Positions 16,632 through 24,335 of a stretch of 35,532 bases of DNA are shown piece after piece. The notes beneath the pieces were generated by a model that was not told the origin of the DNA, did no database searches, and saw nothing but the letters and a program-made list of their open reading frames with translations. The stretch's first letter is position 1. Each line of letters starts with the position of its first letter. This stretch comes from CAWACC01 sp964390695 (GTDB taxonomy: Bacteria > Chlamydiota > Chlamydiia > Chlamydiales > Parachlamydiaceae): the NCBI GenBank assembly GCA_964390695.1, contig CAYMKI010000015.1, positions 1 to 35,532 on the forward strand, given 5' to 3'. The position numbers and the translations under genes were made by a program.

Positions 16632-18245
16632 TCCAACAGGTTCTCCCCGCATACGGGAGAGCTCTTTGTTTTTGCTCTGTTCATCTAAGCATGCTATTTG
16701 CGTCAAGGTTCTTCCTTGCTTTTCTTGTTTGAAAATCTGGTAATGGTGATTAGCCTGTTTAGCAACCTGTGGAAAATGGGTAATGCAGATGATCTGATGC
16801 TTAGCCCCAATCGTTTTGAGCTTTTTCCCTACTTCAGCAGCCGTCGCTCCTCCAATATTGGAATCTATTTCGTCAAATATTAAAGTGGGCACCTGTTCTT
16901 TACCGGCAAGAAGAGTTTGAATGGACAAGAGGAGCCTTGACAATTCTCCGCCACTGGCTCCATCCTTGACGGAAAGCAAACGCTCTCCCAAATTAGGAGC
17001 GATGAAGAATTCCACTGCATCATCGCCGTAGCGAGTGCGTTTTTGCGTGGTTACTTTGATCTCAAATTCAGCTTTGGGCATATTAAGCGAATGCAGTTGC
17101 TGGGTAATTAGCTTGGAAAATTCAAGGGCGAGAGTGTGGCGCCTGTGGCTAATTTCCTGGCATGAAGCATTATTTTCATCCAGCACAATTTGGAGTTGCT
17201 GTTTCAGCTCATGAATCCGTTCATCTGCATTCTCTAGAGCATGTAGTTGGGTTTTCATTTGTTCATATTGGACTAGCACTTCTGGTATGGTAGAACCATA
17301 ACGGCGTTTCAGCTTGTTGATCAGGCTGAGTCGCGCGTTGACCTGTTCTAATCGCGCAGGGTTTGAGTCCACTTTATGATAATAATTTTGGATGCCGTAG
17401 GTCAGTTCTTTCAGTTCGAGAAACACAGCTTGGAAGGATTCTGCAGTAGGTGTCATGGCAGAATCCATCTTGGTCAGCTTTTCTAAAAGCATAGCACAGC
17501 GGTTAAGATATGTTAATGCCCCAGCTTTTTCGCCTTCCAAATTTTGTAAAATATTTTGAAGACAGGATCTGAGTTCATCCGAATTTGATAGCAGGGTATA
17601 TTCGGAAAATAACTCTTCTTCTTCGCCTTCCTTTAAATCGGCTCCTTGAAGCTCTTCCAGATCTTCTCGAAGATGCTCGATTTTTCGGGTTCTTTCAATT
17701 TCGTTCTTTTCAAAAGTATGAATTTCCGAGCGTAAAGCATTTTCTAATTCCCAATTCTTTGAAAATGCGGAGACTAGCTCATGCAAATTTCCATAAATAT
17801 CTAAAAGCTCTCGATGATGGTCGGAAGAGAACAGTTGATGATGGGCATGCTGGCTGGCTTGCCTAATCAAATAGGGGGCTATCTTGCGCAGAAAGCTCAC
17901 CTGCACCGGCTGATTATTGATAAAGGAGCGCGTTTTGCCTTGAGAGGTAATTTCGCGGCGGATAATCAGGTCTTCACCTTTGTGCTGTTCGATGCCTGTC
18001 TCGGATAGATGGGATAGCAGGGTATCCAGCCCTTCCACTTCAAAAACAGCCTCGACACGTCCCTTATCACACCCTTCTCGCAGTATGTCCGTGTCTGTTT
18101 TGTCGCCCAGAATTAATCCCAGAGCTCCCAACAATGCGGATTTTCCCGAGCCGGTTTCTCCGGAGATGACATTAAAACCTTCTCCGAAGTGAATTTCAGC
18201 AGATTGTATCAGGATGATGTTATGAATGTGAAGTTGTTTCAACAT
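16623..18245 (-). CDS. recN: DNA repair protein RecN
   Basis: SMC-like ATPase acting in recombinational repair of double-strand breaks. The N-terminal Walker A GETGSGKS (residues 29-36) lies in a GFNVISGETGSGKSALLGAL context. A central coiled coil of about 300 residues contains many Glu/Leu-rich segments. The C-terminal ABC signature GASGGELSRLLLSIQTLLAG and Walker B TLIFDEIDSNIGG follow. Length (540 aa) is typical. Last gene of the minus operon rnhC-hypothetical-recN, 14 bp after the preceding gene. The gene tail overlaps the PP2C gene tail-to-tail. Confidence 0.95.
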   Translation of the reverse strand: MLKQLHIHNIILIQSAEIHFGEGFNVISGETGSGKSALLGALGLILGDKTDTDILREGCDKGRVEAVFEVEGLDTLLSHLSETGIEQHKGEDLIIRREITSQGKTRSFINNQPVQVSFLRKIAPYLIRQASQHAHHQLFSSDHHRELLDIYGNLHELVSAFSKNWELENALRSEIHTFEKNEIERTRKIEHLREDLEELQGADLKEGEEEELFSEYTLLSNSDELRSCLQNILQNLEGEKAGALTYLNRCAMLLEKLTKMDSAMTPTAESFQAVFLELKELTYGIQNYYHKVDSNPARLEQVNARLSLINKLKRRYGSTIPEVLVQYEQMKTQLHALENADERIHELKQQLQIVLDENNASCQEISHRRHTLALEFSKLITQQLHSLNMPKAEFEIKVTTQKRTRYGDDAVEFFIAPNLGERLLSVKDGASGGELSRLLLSIQTLLAGKEQVPTLIFDEIDSNIGGATAAEVGKKLKTIGAKHQIICITHFPQVAKQANHHYQIFKQEKQGRTLTQIACLDEQSKNKELSRMRGEPVGSL

Positions 18246-18259
18246 AAAAAAAAGGGGAA

Positions 18260-18712
18260 TTATGGGTCATAGGTTGTGGCGAGGAGTTTTTCTAAATTTC
18301 CGTAAGAGGTGTCTTTAAGATAACCATTTTTATTCCATTCCGGCACGTTGAAGATGAGATTATATTCTTCATATCTTACCGGTACAAGAGAGATATCTGG
18401 TTTGTTAAAGCGATAAATGACCAGCTTGCTGAAATTTAAAGATTTATCGGCAGGCTCTTGAGGGGGTTTACCTATAGGTATTGCCCGGTTCAAGCTTTCA
18501 ATAACCGAATTCTGCTGCTCAAAATTTAGAGTGTACATAAGGCCTTTGTGCTCTATAGCAATTCCTCGTACTTCATTGAGGCCTATGTATTTACCTGCTT
18601 CAGGTTTTAACAGAATTTGCTCTATATTCAGAGCCAATAAGATAGCCATAGCTGCCAACACTACAAGGGTCAATATAAGTATATTTTTGTTCTGTGAGGA
18701 TGTTGTTGTCAT
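18260..18712 (-). CDS. Small membrane-anchored hypothetical protein
   Basis: A 150-aa protein that I do not recognise. A short polar N-terminus (MTTTSSQNKN) is followed by one transmembrane helix at about residues 11-32. The remaining ~118 residues would then be outside the cytoplasm or, with reversed topology, inside. They contain two or three beta-rich stretches (GLMYTLNFEQQ, LNFSKLVIYRFNKP, EYNLIFNVPEW) and an FxVPxW-like motif. It lies between rnhC (13 bp) and recN (14 bp) in one operon. This may only reflect co-transcription; no DNA-related motif is present. It may be an envelope protein. Confidence 0.6.
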   Translation of the reverse strand: MTTTSSQNKNILILTLVVLAAMAILLALNIEQILLKPEAGKYIGLNEVRGIAIEHKGLMYTLNFEQQNSVIESLNRAIPIGKPPQEPADKSLNFSKLVIYRFNKPDISLVPVRYEEYNLIFNVPEWNKNGYLKDTSYGNLEKLLATTYDP

Positions 18713-18725
18713 GTTGACATAATAA

Positions 18726-19631
18726 TTAATTTAAAATTTCTTGAGAAGTTTTAAAATGCATTTTTCCTGCCAAAGGCAAAGAGGAGGAACCAAATTTTTG
18801 CACCAGCTGTTTTCCGGCTTGGATGACTTTTTGAGAAGCGCCTTTGGGGAGCTCAATCCCGAATTCTTCGCTGAGTTTTTTCATTTCTTCAACAAAGGTC
18901 ATGCGGGCCAATATCGAGGCGGCTGCCACGACTAGATCCTCTTCAGCGCGATGTCTTTGCTCGAGTTGAATATCCAGATTTTTGCGCTTCACCGCAGTCA
19001 GTACGACATGTTCATCTGCAAACTGATCGATGACGGCTCTTTGACAGCCGGTCTGGGTGGCGATTTTTTCAATAACTGTGGCATGTCCCCAGGCAAGCAA
19101 GCGGTTCAGGTTATGAAATTGTTCGTACAGCTCGTTGTATTTTTTAGGGGAGATTTTGACGATATGATGAGAAAATTCCTGCTGGATCTTCTTACCTATC
19201 TTCACAATAGATACATCTGATAGCTTCTTCGAATCGCATACACCTAGTTCTTGCATGCGTGCAATTTCTTTGCCTTGAGCATAGACTCCTGCGATGCATA
19301 AGGGACCGAAAAAATCCCCTTTGCCCGATTCATCCACTCCAATTCTGGGGGTGGTATTCAGGTTCAAGTCCTTGTAAGAATGGGCAAATGATTGCAAGAT
19401 TTCAGGTTCCAGGTAGAATTCTATAAATTCGTGCATGTTTTTGCCCTGGACCATCAGCTTGCCGCTTTGATATAGGGTGCATGATACCCCATTGCTGCGG
19501 GCGGCAAAGACCGTATAGTCTGGTTGGGAGATCTCAAATCCCTTAGCGATCAAATCTTGCTTCAGCTTGGCAGCAATAGATATATTTACCGTAGCTACAA
19601 AAGTTGTGGTTTTTTTTGGCGTCTCTGTCAT
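18726..19631 (-). CDS. rnhC: Ribonuclease HIII
   Basis: Cleaves the RNA strand of RNA/DNA hybrids. An N-terminal TBP-like substrate-binding domain (about residues 10-90) is typical of RNase HIII. The catalytic core begins with IGVDESGKGDFFGPL (Asp100-Glu101), contains GVCDSKKLSD (Asp133) and ends with a long helix. Length (301 aa) is normal. I take the ATG at 19631; a TTG four codons upstream (19643) is the alternative, and neither has a strong ribosome site. It is the first gene of the operon rnhC-hypothetical-recN and is divergent from the RodZ-like gene. As recalled from Chlamydia trachomatis, CT008 (RNase HIII) and CT009 (RodZ) are also neighbours, which supports a chlamydial origin. Confidence 0.95.
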   Translation of the reverse strand: MTETPKKTTTFVATVNISIAAKLKQDLIAKGFEISQPDYTVFAARSNGVSCTLYQSGKLMVQGKNMHEFIEFYLEPEILQSFAHSYKDLNLNTTPRIGVDESGKGDFFGPLCIAGVYAQGKEIARMQELGVCDSKKLSDVSIVKIGKKIQQEFSHHIVKISPKKYNELYEQFHNLNRLLAWGHATVIEKIATQTGCQRAVIDQFADEHVVLTAVKRKNLDIQLEQRHRAEEDLVVAAASILARMTFVEEMKKLSEEFGIELPKGASQKVIQAGKQLVQKFGSSSLPLAGKMHFKTSQEILN

Positions 19632-19694
19632 AAAATTCTGCAATCTGCGATAGTGCGGCTTTTCAACACAGCAGTATCGTAATCCCTTTTGCGT

Positions 19695-19727
19695 AAGTTG
19701 AGTTAATAATCCTTATTATCTTAACTT
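19695..19727. repeat. Long inverted repeat between rnhC and rodZ-like gene
   Basis: Arms AAGTTGAGTTAATAA (19695-19709) and TTATTATCTTAACTT (19713-19727) with loop TCC pair at 13 of 15 positions plus one G-U. It lies 63 bp from the rnhC start and 32 bp left of the rodZ promoter -35. It could be an operator for the divergent pair or a transcription roadblock. A terminator role is unlikely, as both genes point away. Confidence 0.5.
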
Positions 19728-19759
19728 AAAAGCTCTATGGGTTCAAGTCGAATTGATGT

Positions 19760-19788
19760 TTGCATCTTGTGATGATTTGGTGTATAAG
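19760..19788 (+). promoter_or_regulatory. Probable sigma-70-type promoter of the rodZ-like gene
   Basis: TTGCAT (19760-19765), a 17-bp spacer and TATAAG (19783-19788). The predicted start near 19795 leaves a leader of about 52 nt with GGAG at 19835-19838 before the ATG at 19847. Confidence 0.5.
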
Positions 19789-19846
19789 AGATGAATATAT
19801 TATAAGTTATCCAGACTGGATCAGAATCAACAATGGAGTTTCCAGA

Positions 19847-20254
19847 ATGTCCAAGGAAGAAATCAAAATCATTGGAGATGTCTTTAAACAAAGACGTAAA
19901 GAGATGAACCTTTCCTTAAAAGAAGTAGAGAATGCAACGTCGATACGTACTTCATATCTACAAGCTATTGAGGAAGGAGAAATGGAAAAGCTAATCTCAC
20001 CCATCTATGCTCAAGGTTTCTTAAAACAATACGCTATTTTTCTTGGAATGGATGGCGAGGAAATGCTCAGGGAAAATGCGCATTTGTTCAAACGTTCCGG
20101 AAACCAAGAGTTTTCCTACGGCATCGGTACCCTGGAAGTCAGAGGCAATCCCGGGGCTGGTATAAAATGGTTTCCCAATATATTATGGGTGATTGCTTTT
20201 TGTGCTATAGCAGGCGTGGCCTGGTTTCTTGCTCGCTACTTTGAATTGTTATAG
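19847..20254 (+). CDS. RodZ-like HTH/transmembrane cell-shape protein
   Basis: A 135-aa protein. Residues 5-75 form an HTH_25/Xre-type domain as in RodZ: IIGDVFKQRRKEMNLSLKEV, then ATSIRTSYLQAIEEGEMEKL and YAQGFLKQYAIFLGM, the usual RodZ wording. One transmembrane helix (about 110-129) lies at the C-terminus, and the long periplasmic domain of the E. coli protein is absent. This matches the short chlamydial RodZ (CT009), reported to bind MreB, which drives polar division in bacteria lacking FtsZ. The start is the ATG at 19847 with GGAG 8 bp upstream; the frame is open further upstream only to a TTG within the promoter. It is divergent from rnhC, as in Chlamydia. Confidence 0.85.
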   Translation: MSKEEIKIIGDVFKQRRKEMNLSLKEVENATSIRTSYLQAIEEGEMEKLISPIYAQGFLKQYAIFLGMDGEEMLRENAHLFKRSGNQEFSYGIGTLEVRGNPGAGIKWFPNILWVIAFCAIAGVAWFLARYFELL

Positions 20255-20300
20255 TCGTTTATCTGAAGATCTCTTTAATCACAAAACCCTGGATGTAATT

Positions 20301-20312
20301 ATGAGTGTTATG
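20301..20312 (+). pseudogene. Possible start of an interrupted gene at the assembly gap
   Basis: ATGAGTGTTATG runs into the N block, with GGAT about 6 bp upstream of the first ATG. It may be the true start of the LRR gene or of another gene broken by the gap. Only four codons are visible, so this is tentative. Confidence 0.2.
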
Positions 20313-20322
20313 NNNNNNNNNN
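20313..20322. other. Assembly gap (10 N)
   Basis: Ten undetermined bases. The true gap length and the adjacency of the flanks are unknown, so annotation of 20255-20560 is provisional. Confidence 0.95.
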
Positions 20323-20469
20323 ATGAACTTTTTCAATATCTGCTCCAATATCTCCACTCATTGAATTTATCTTATCCTTCACATCAGTGATCATTCCTTG
20401 CAGTCCATCATTTGTATTTCTAATCTAAGTCTTTATACTATTCATAAGTTCCTCGATTTCTCCACTTTC
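20323..20469 (-). pseudogene. Remnant of a coiled-coil coding sequence on the minus strand
   Basis: Reading the minus strand from 20469 to the gap gives ESGEIEELMNSIKT, one stop (TAG at 20425-20427), then IRNTNDGLQGMITDVKDKIN and SMSGDIGADIEKVH up to the N block. The amphipathic heptad-like, protein-like wording on both sides of a single stop suggests a decayed or mis-assembled fragment of a coiled-coil protein. A further stop (TAA at 20470-20472) bounds it upstream. It could also be chance, given the short length, or a contig-end artefact. Confidence 0.35.
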
Positions 20470-20560
20470 TTATTTAGGACCATTATCAAGCTGGATTAGC
20501 TCTACAAAAGGAGTATCCGACTCAACTCAGAAACCTTCCACCAATGAACCTGAATTGGTA

Positions 20561-22276
20561 ATGTGGATAAAGCAGATTAATTTAGATACTGCTCACAAGG
20601 GCGTTTTAAGGACTCTAAGTGAGGCTCTCAAAAAGAAAAATATTCAGCACCCAATTTGTCAGCAACTCGATGAAAAAATTGGAAAAGTCAGACATTTTAT
20701 TTTAGAAGGATCTCGCAAACAACAACACTGTTTGCCGAATATCAAGACTGGTGAAACGAGCTATATTCAGCCCTATGGCATCACTCCTGATGAGACCATA
20801 AATGCATTAAGGCCTGTTTCTGGAAAACTGGAATCCATTGAAATAGGTTTCCCCAACGATAAATTGATAGCATTTATATCAGACAATTTTCCTAACTTAA
20901 AATCTCTCGTTATTAAAGAAAAATTAAACTGGTGGTACTGGAATACCTGGGAGGATTTTACAGACAAGGGATTAGAATCTTTTGCCAAGCTACAGCATCT
21001 CAAGCGGTTTGATTTAATGAATGCTTCTTTGTTGTATAGTGTGACTCGTAAAGCTTTTGAAAAACTCCTCAGCACGCCGCATTTTACTGCTAATTTAGAA
21101 GAGCTAAACCTTGAATTTTTAGGAGTTTCGGATACCTGTTTACCGATAATTGCTAGCTATCAACAGCTAAAACACCTTTATATTAGCGTAAACATGATTG
21201 GTGGTGATTTGACTGCCTTGTTGAAATCACCTTCTTTGCAGAAATCTCTAAGCTATTTTTCATTTTATAATCAATCATTCCTCGATGATAACTCTTTTAA
21301 GCAATTGCAGAAATTTTCAAGTCTGCAACATTTTTCAATACAGGGAGAATATCCAGGTTACACAGATCTAAGTTCTCGATGGAAAGTCAGTGAACCTGTT
21401 TTTTTGCAATTTCTTGAATCTCAAAAAAAATTGATTTCCTTGACATTGCAAGATCCTAGCATCAATGATGCTATCGCAGATAAATTACACCAAATGAGCG
21501 GATTAACTCATTTGTCATTAGCAGACTGTTCGAAAGTGTATACCGATGATTGGAAGAGGGTCTTAGCTGATAAAACTAATTTAACTTCTCTCGATATTGG
21601 AAAAATAGCTTCTATAGATTTGTCCTTGATGAGCTCTCTACCCTTGAAATTTTTATCGTTGGAATTCAAAGAATATTCCCTTTTATTTGGATATGAGGAA
21701 TTTTGCCGCTCAAAGTCCATACAGGATACCTTGACAACCTTGCATTTAAGCGGAATGCAATTTATGGGATCTGGAGGATTTCAACCTTTGGTTCAACTGA
21801 CAAACTTAACTGCGCTTAGATTAGATAAATGCCCCCATTTTAATAATGATGCTCTTGAATCTATACTCCCTCTATCGGATAGCTTGGAAACTCTTGAATT
21901 GGGACTTGTACCTCTAGATGATCGATCATTGAAAATGTTCTCGCAATTGAAAAAATTAAGAAATTTATATCTCGCCACCTGGGGTTGGACGCAAGAGGGT
22001 AGAGAAGCATTGCTGCAGGATGAATTTCTAAAGAAAAACATCCAATGCATTGAAACAAAAAATTTTCCGTATAATGATGAGCAAGCCTTTCAATTTATGC
22101 AATTCAAGAACATCCAAGTTTTAATCCTAGACTCTGCAATCAAAATGTCAGATGAAGGTGAAACCAGTCTTAAAGATTGGGCATGGAAAAATAAAATTAG
22201 AGTCTTCTTTCCCGGCACCGCCGGTGTTTTTTACGGCGACTTCGAACACGGGGTTAAAGCTGTCGAAACTCAATAA
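20561..22276 (+). CDS. Leucine-rich-repeat protein, candidate host-interaction effector; N-terminus uncertain
   Basis: The visible 571-aa chain contains about 14 leucine-rich repeats from residue ~90 on (examples: LEELNLEFLGVSD, LTHLSLADCSKVYTDD, LTSLDIGKIASID, LTTLHLSGMQFMG, LETLELGLVPLDD). Repeat spacing is around 24-30 residues, as in ribonuclease-inhibitor or cysteine-containing LRRs of eukaryotes, and there is no transmembrane segment. LRR proteins of amoeba-associated chlamydiae often carry F-box or other N-terminal domains; none is visible here. The first ATG is at 20561, without a good ribosome site. The frame stays open upstream to 20429 and reads a Ser/Thr/Pro-rich stretch (SSWISSTKGVSDSTQKPSTN), so the real start probably lies farther left, across the assembly gap. 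Function unknown; effector is inference. Confidence 0.7.
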   Translation: MWIKQINLDTAHKGVLRTLSEALKKKNIQHPICQQLDEKIGKVRHFILEGSRKQQHCLPNIKTGETSYIQPYGITPDETINALRPVSGKLESIEIGFPNDKLIAFISDNFPNLKSLVIKEKLNWWYWNTWEDFTDKGLESFAKLQHLKRFDLMNASLLYSVTRKAFEKLLSTPHFTANLEELNLEFLGVSDTCLPIIASYQQLKHLYISVNMIGGDLTALLKSPSLQKSLSYFSFYNQSFLDDNSFKQLQKFSSLQHFSIQGEYPGYTDLSSRWKVSEPVFLQFLESQKKLISLTLQDPSINDAIADKLHQMSGLTHLSLADCSKVYTDDWKRVLADKTNLTSLDIGKIASIDLSLMSSLPLKFLSLEFKEYSLLFGYEEFCRSKSIQDTLTTLHLSGMQFMGSGGFQPLVQLTNLTALRLDKCPHFNNDALESILPLSDSLETLELGLVPLDDRSLKMFSQLKKLRNLYLATWGWTQEGREALLQDEFLKKNIQCIETKNFPYNDEQAFQFMQFKNIQVLILDSAIKMSDEGETSLKDWAWKNKIRVFFPGTAGVFYGDFEHGVKAVETQ

Positions 22277-22298
22277 TGGTTTGTTCTTTTTTTTGCCA

Positions 22299-22333
22299 GC
22301 CCTTTCACCAGCCCCTTGGGCTGATGAAAGGGC
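22299..22333. terminator. Strong stem-loop between converging LRR gene and truA
   Basis: GCCCTTTCA (22299-22307) pairs perfectly with TGAAAGGGC (22325-22333), and AGCCC pairs with GGGCT around a CTT loop, with a 2x2 mismatch between. A T-run lies before, not after, the stem on the plus strand, so a classical intrinsic terminator is not fulfilled in either direction. Its position between convergent genes still suggests a transcription end. Confidence 0.5.
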
Positions 22334-22375
22334 GATGTTGATAGGCGACCTTACAAACAGCAAATAAAGTTTGTG

Positions 22376-23125
22376 TCACTCATAGAAGACCTTGCATAGG
22401 GTAAGTCCATGCGCAGGTGCAGTGGGTCCTGCCAAGATGCGACTTTGAGCATCGATAATTTTGGGTATATCTTGAGGGGATAGCTTGTGCCTGCCTACAT
22501 ACACAAGCGTGCCCACAATATTTCGGACCATTCTATAGAGAAAGTTATTGCCTTTGACGATAACCTGCAAGCGGTGATCCGGATGCTCCTTAATCTCCAG
22601 TAAAGTGATTTCTCTCTCATAGTTATCGTATACCACATTTTTCTGGTCATTGCAAAAGGCTTGGAAATTATGCCGTCCCAAAAAGAAAAATGCCGCTTCG
22701 CGCATCTGATGAAGGTCTAAGGAATAATGATAATGCCAAGAATATGAGCGATGCTTAGGCATCTGGGCTATGCCATAACAGATCCAATAATGATACTCTT
22801 TCCCAGCACACTGGAGGGTAGGGTGAAAATCTATGGGCATTTCGGCGGCATCCAGAATAGCTATTTCTGGGGATAGCAGGGAATTTAAGCTGATGCTCAA
22901 AGTGTTGAGATTCAGATGTTCTTTTTGGCTGATGAAATTAACGATCTGGCCATCTGCGTGCACGCCTGCATCTGTGCGGCTAGCAGCTTGCAAGCTTATA
23001 GGTTCTTGTAGAATTTGTTCAAGGACCTCTTGAAGGGCTTGTTCGATGCTAGGGCCTTCTTTGGTTTTTTGCCAGCCTAAAAAAGCCCCTCCGTCATAGG
23101 CAACGGTTAACTTGATATTTTTCAT
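22376..23125 (-). CDS. truA: tRNA pseudouridine(38-40) synthase TruA
   Basis: Converts uridines 38-40 in the tRNA anticodon arm to pseudouridine. A 249-aa protein with the opening VAYDGGAFLGWQ, the catalytic motif ASRTDAGVHADGQIVNF (Asp52), RSYSWHYHY-type middle strands and NNFLYRMVRNIVGTLVYVG near the C-terminus, all family hallmarks. Start ATG at 23125 overlaps the stop of the upstream marC gene (ATGA), so translation is coupled. Last gene of the four-gene minus-strand operon. Confidence 0.95.
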   Translation of the reverse strand: MKNIKLTVAYDGGAFLGWQKTKEGPSIEQALQEVLEQILQEPISLQAASRTDAGVHADGQIVNFISQKEHLNLNTLSISLNSLLSPEIAILDAAEMPIDFHPTLQCAGKEYHYWICYGIAQMPKHRSYSWHYHYSLDLHQMREAAFFFLGRHNFQAFCNDQKNVVYDNYEREITLLEIKEHPDHRLQVIVKGNNFLYRMVRNIVGTLVYVGRHKLSPQDIPKIIDAQSRILAGPTAPAHGLTLCKVFYE

Positions 23126-23721
23126 GGATGCTGCTTGGCAAATGCCAGAACCCCTTCGGTCAAGCGCTGTATAGCTAGCATCACCAATAGCATGGCCATT
23201 AGCCTTTCACAAGCGGTCAAGCCGTTTTTTCCCAAGATTTTGCTGATTCGATTCGCAGAGAGCAGGACCATGGAACATATCATCCAGGCGACAAGAATGG
23301 CTGTAGGCATCATGGACTTACACGTTTCCATATTAGCATACAGCATGATAGTGGCCAGCAAGGAAGGTCCAGCTATCAGAGGTATGGCCAGAGGTACTAG
23401 AAATGGTTCACCCTTAGGCAAGCTGTTTCTGATGCTGTTAGTCGCAGGAAACAAGACCTTAATGGCAACAAGAAATAAAATCACCCCAGCCGAAAAACGA
23501 ACTGCAATAGAAGATAATTCCAAATAATTTAACAAAAAATCCCCGATGAAATTAAATAGCAGCATACAGGCCAAAGCAAATAACATCTCTCTTAAGAGTA
23601 TCTTTTTTTGCAGGCGAGCATCGAGGCCTTCGGTCAGTTGAAGTACGCAGGATAAATTACCCAAAGGATCCATAATACATAATAAAGTTAAAATAATTGT
23701 GAGAAGTGATAATTCGTCCAT
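23122..23721 (-). CDS. MarC-family integral membrane protein (copy 1)
   Basis: A 199-aa protein with six predicted hydrophobic helices. Family wording: IMDPLGNLSCVLQLTEGL in the first part, LREMLFALACMLLFNFIGDFLLNYL, AVRFSAGVILFLVAIKVLFP, and FLVPLAIPLIAGPSLLATIMLYA, the conserved 'P.a.PllaGPg...t.' segment of MarC/YhgN. Physiological function of MarC proteins is unclear; the early link with multidrug resistance was not upheld. It lies 8 bp downstream of a second MarC-family gene and overlaps truA by 4 bp. The two MarC proteins are clearly divergent, so this is not a recent duplication. Confidence 0.88.
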   Translation of the reverse strand: MDELSLLTIILTLLCIMDPLGNLSCVLQLTEGLDARLQKKILLREMLFALACMLLFNFIGDFLLNYLELSSIAVRFSAGVILFLVAIKVLFPATNSIRNSLPKGEPFLVPLAIPLIAGPSLLATIMLYANMETCKSMMPTAILVAWMICSMVLLSANRISKILGKNGLTACERLMAMLLVMLAIQRLTEGVLAFAKQHP

Positions 23722-23729
23722 AAACCTAC

Positions 23730-24326
23730 TTAAGTTTTTAATACTTCCATAAACAAGCTCGCCCCTTGGACCAACATCTGTATGGATATCATGGCTAGAA
23801 CTAATCCCATCAGCTGTTCTAACGCCAAGAGACCGCTTTTACCCAAAATTCTTTGCAGATAGGGAGCTACAGCCATCACAGCTAATACTCCAATCCAGGC
23901 TATAAGCAGTGCCGAGGTGATGATCAAGTTGTTTTGTACTTCATGAGATTTCAGCATCACCACCGATAACAGGCCCGCTCCGGTTAACAGAGGCGTTGCT
24001 ATAGGCACTATAAAGGGTTCTTGCTTGAGGGCTACCATGTCGGGATTCTCAGAAATAGAAAAAATCATCTGCAAGGAGATTAAAAACAAGATGACCCCAC
24101 CGCACAATGTGACTGCATAGTTGCTGATATTCAGAAGGTTCAATAAATGCTCTCCGGCATATTGGAAAAATAGCGCCAAGAGCAGAGCAAAAAATCCCTC
24201 TCTAAGCATGATGATTTTTTGTCTATGAAAAGGAAAATCTTTCACAAGGGCTATGATCACCGGAGAATTGCCGATGGCATTGGCCACCAGAAAAAATGTT
24301 AATGCGATTTGAAAGACTATGTCCAT
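23730..24326 (-). CDS. MarC-family integral membrane protein (copy 2)
   Basis: A 198-aa, six-helix membrane protein of the same family as its downstream neighbour: FLVANAIGNSPVIIALVKDF replaces the usual DPxGN segment, then REGFFALLLALFFQYAGEHLL, CGGVILFLISLQMIF and FIVPIATPLLTGAGLLSVVML. The change of D-P to N-A before I-G-N and of G-P to G-A in the second signature suggest functional divergence from copy 1. The two proteins have nearly the same length and order of segments and might form a hetero-oligomer. It follows the Inc-like gene by 9 bp. Confidence 0.83.
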   Translation of the reverse strand: MDIVFQIALTFFLVANAIGNSPVIIALVKDFPFHRQKIIMLREGFFALLLALFFQYAGEHLLNLLNISNYAVTLCGGVILFLISLQMIFSISENPDMVALKQEPFIVPIATPLLTGAGLLSVVMLKSHEVQNNLIITSALLIAWIGVLAVMAVAPYLQRILGKSGLLALEQLMGLVLAMISIQMLVQGASLFMEVLKT

Positions 24327-24335
24327 ATGATTGGC

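Noticed and set aside
22152..22367. Small frames on both strands around the stem-loop after the LRR gene
   Set aside because: They overlap the LRR gene end and consist partly of the inverted repeat itself; no ribosome site.
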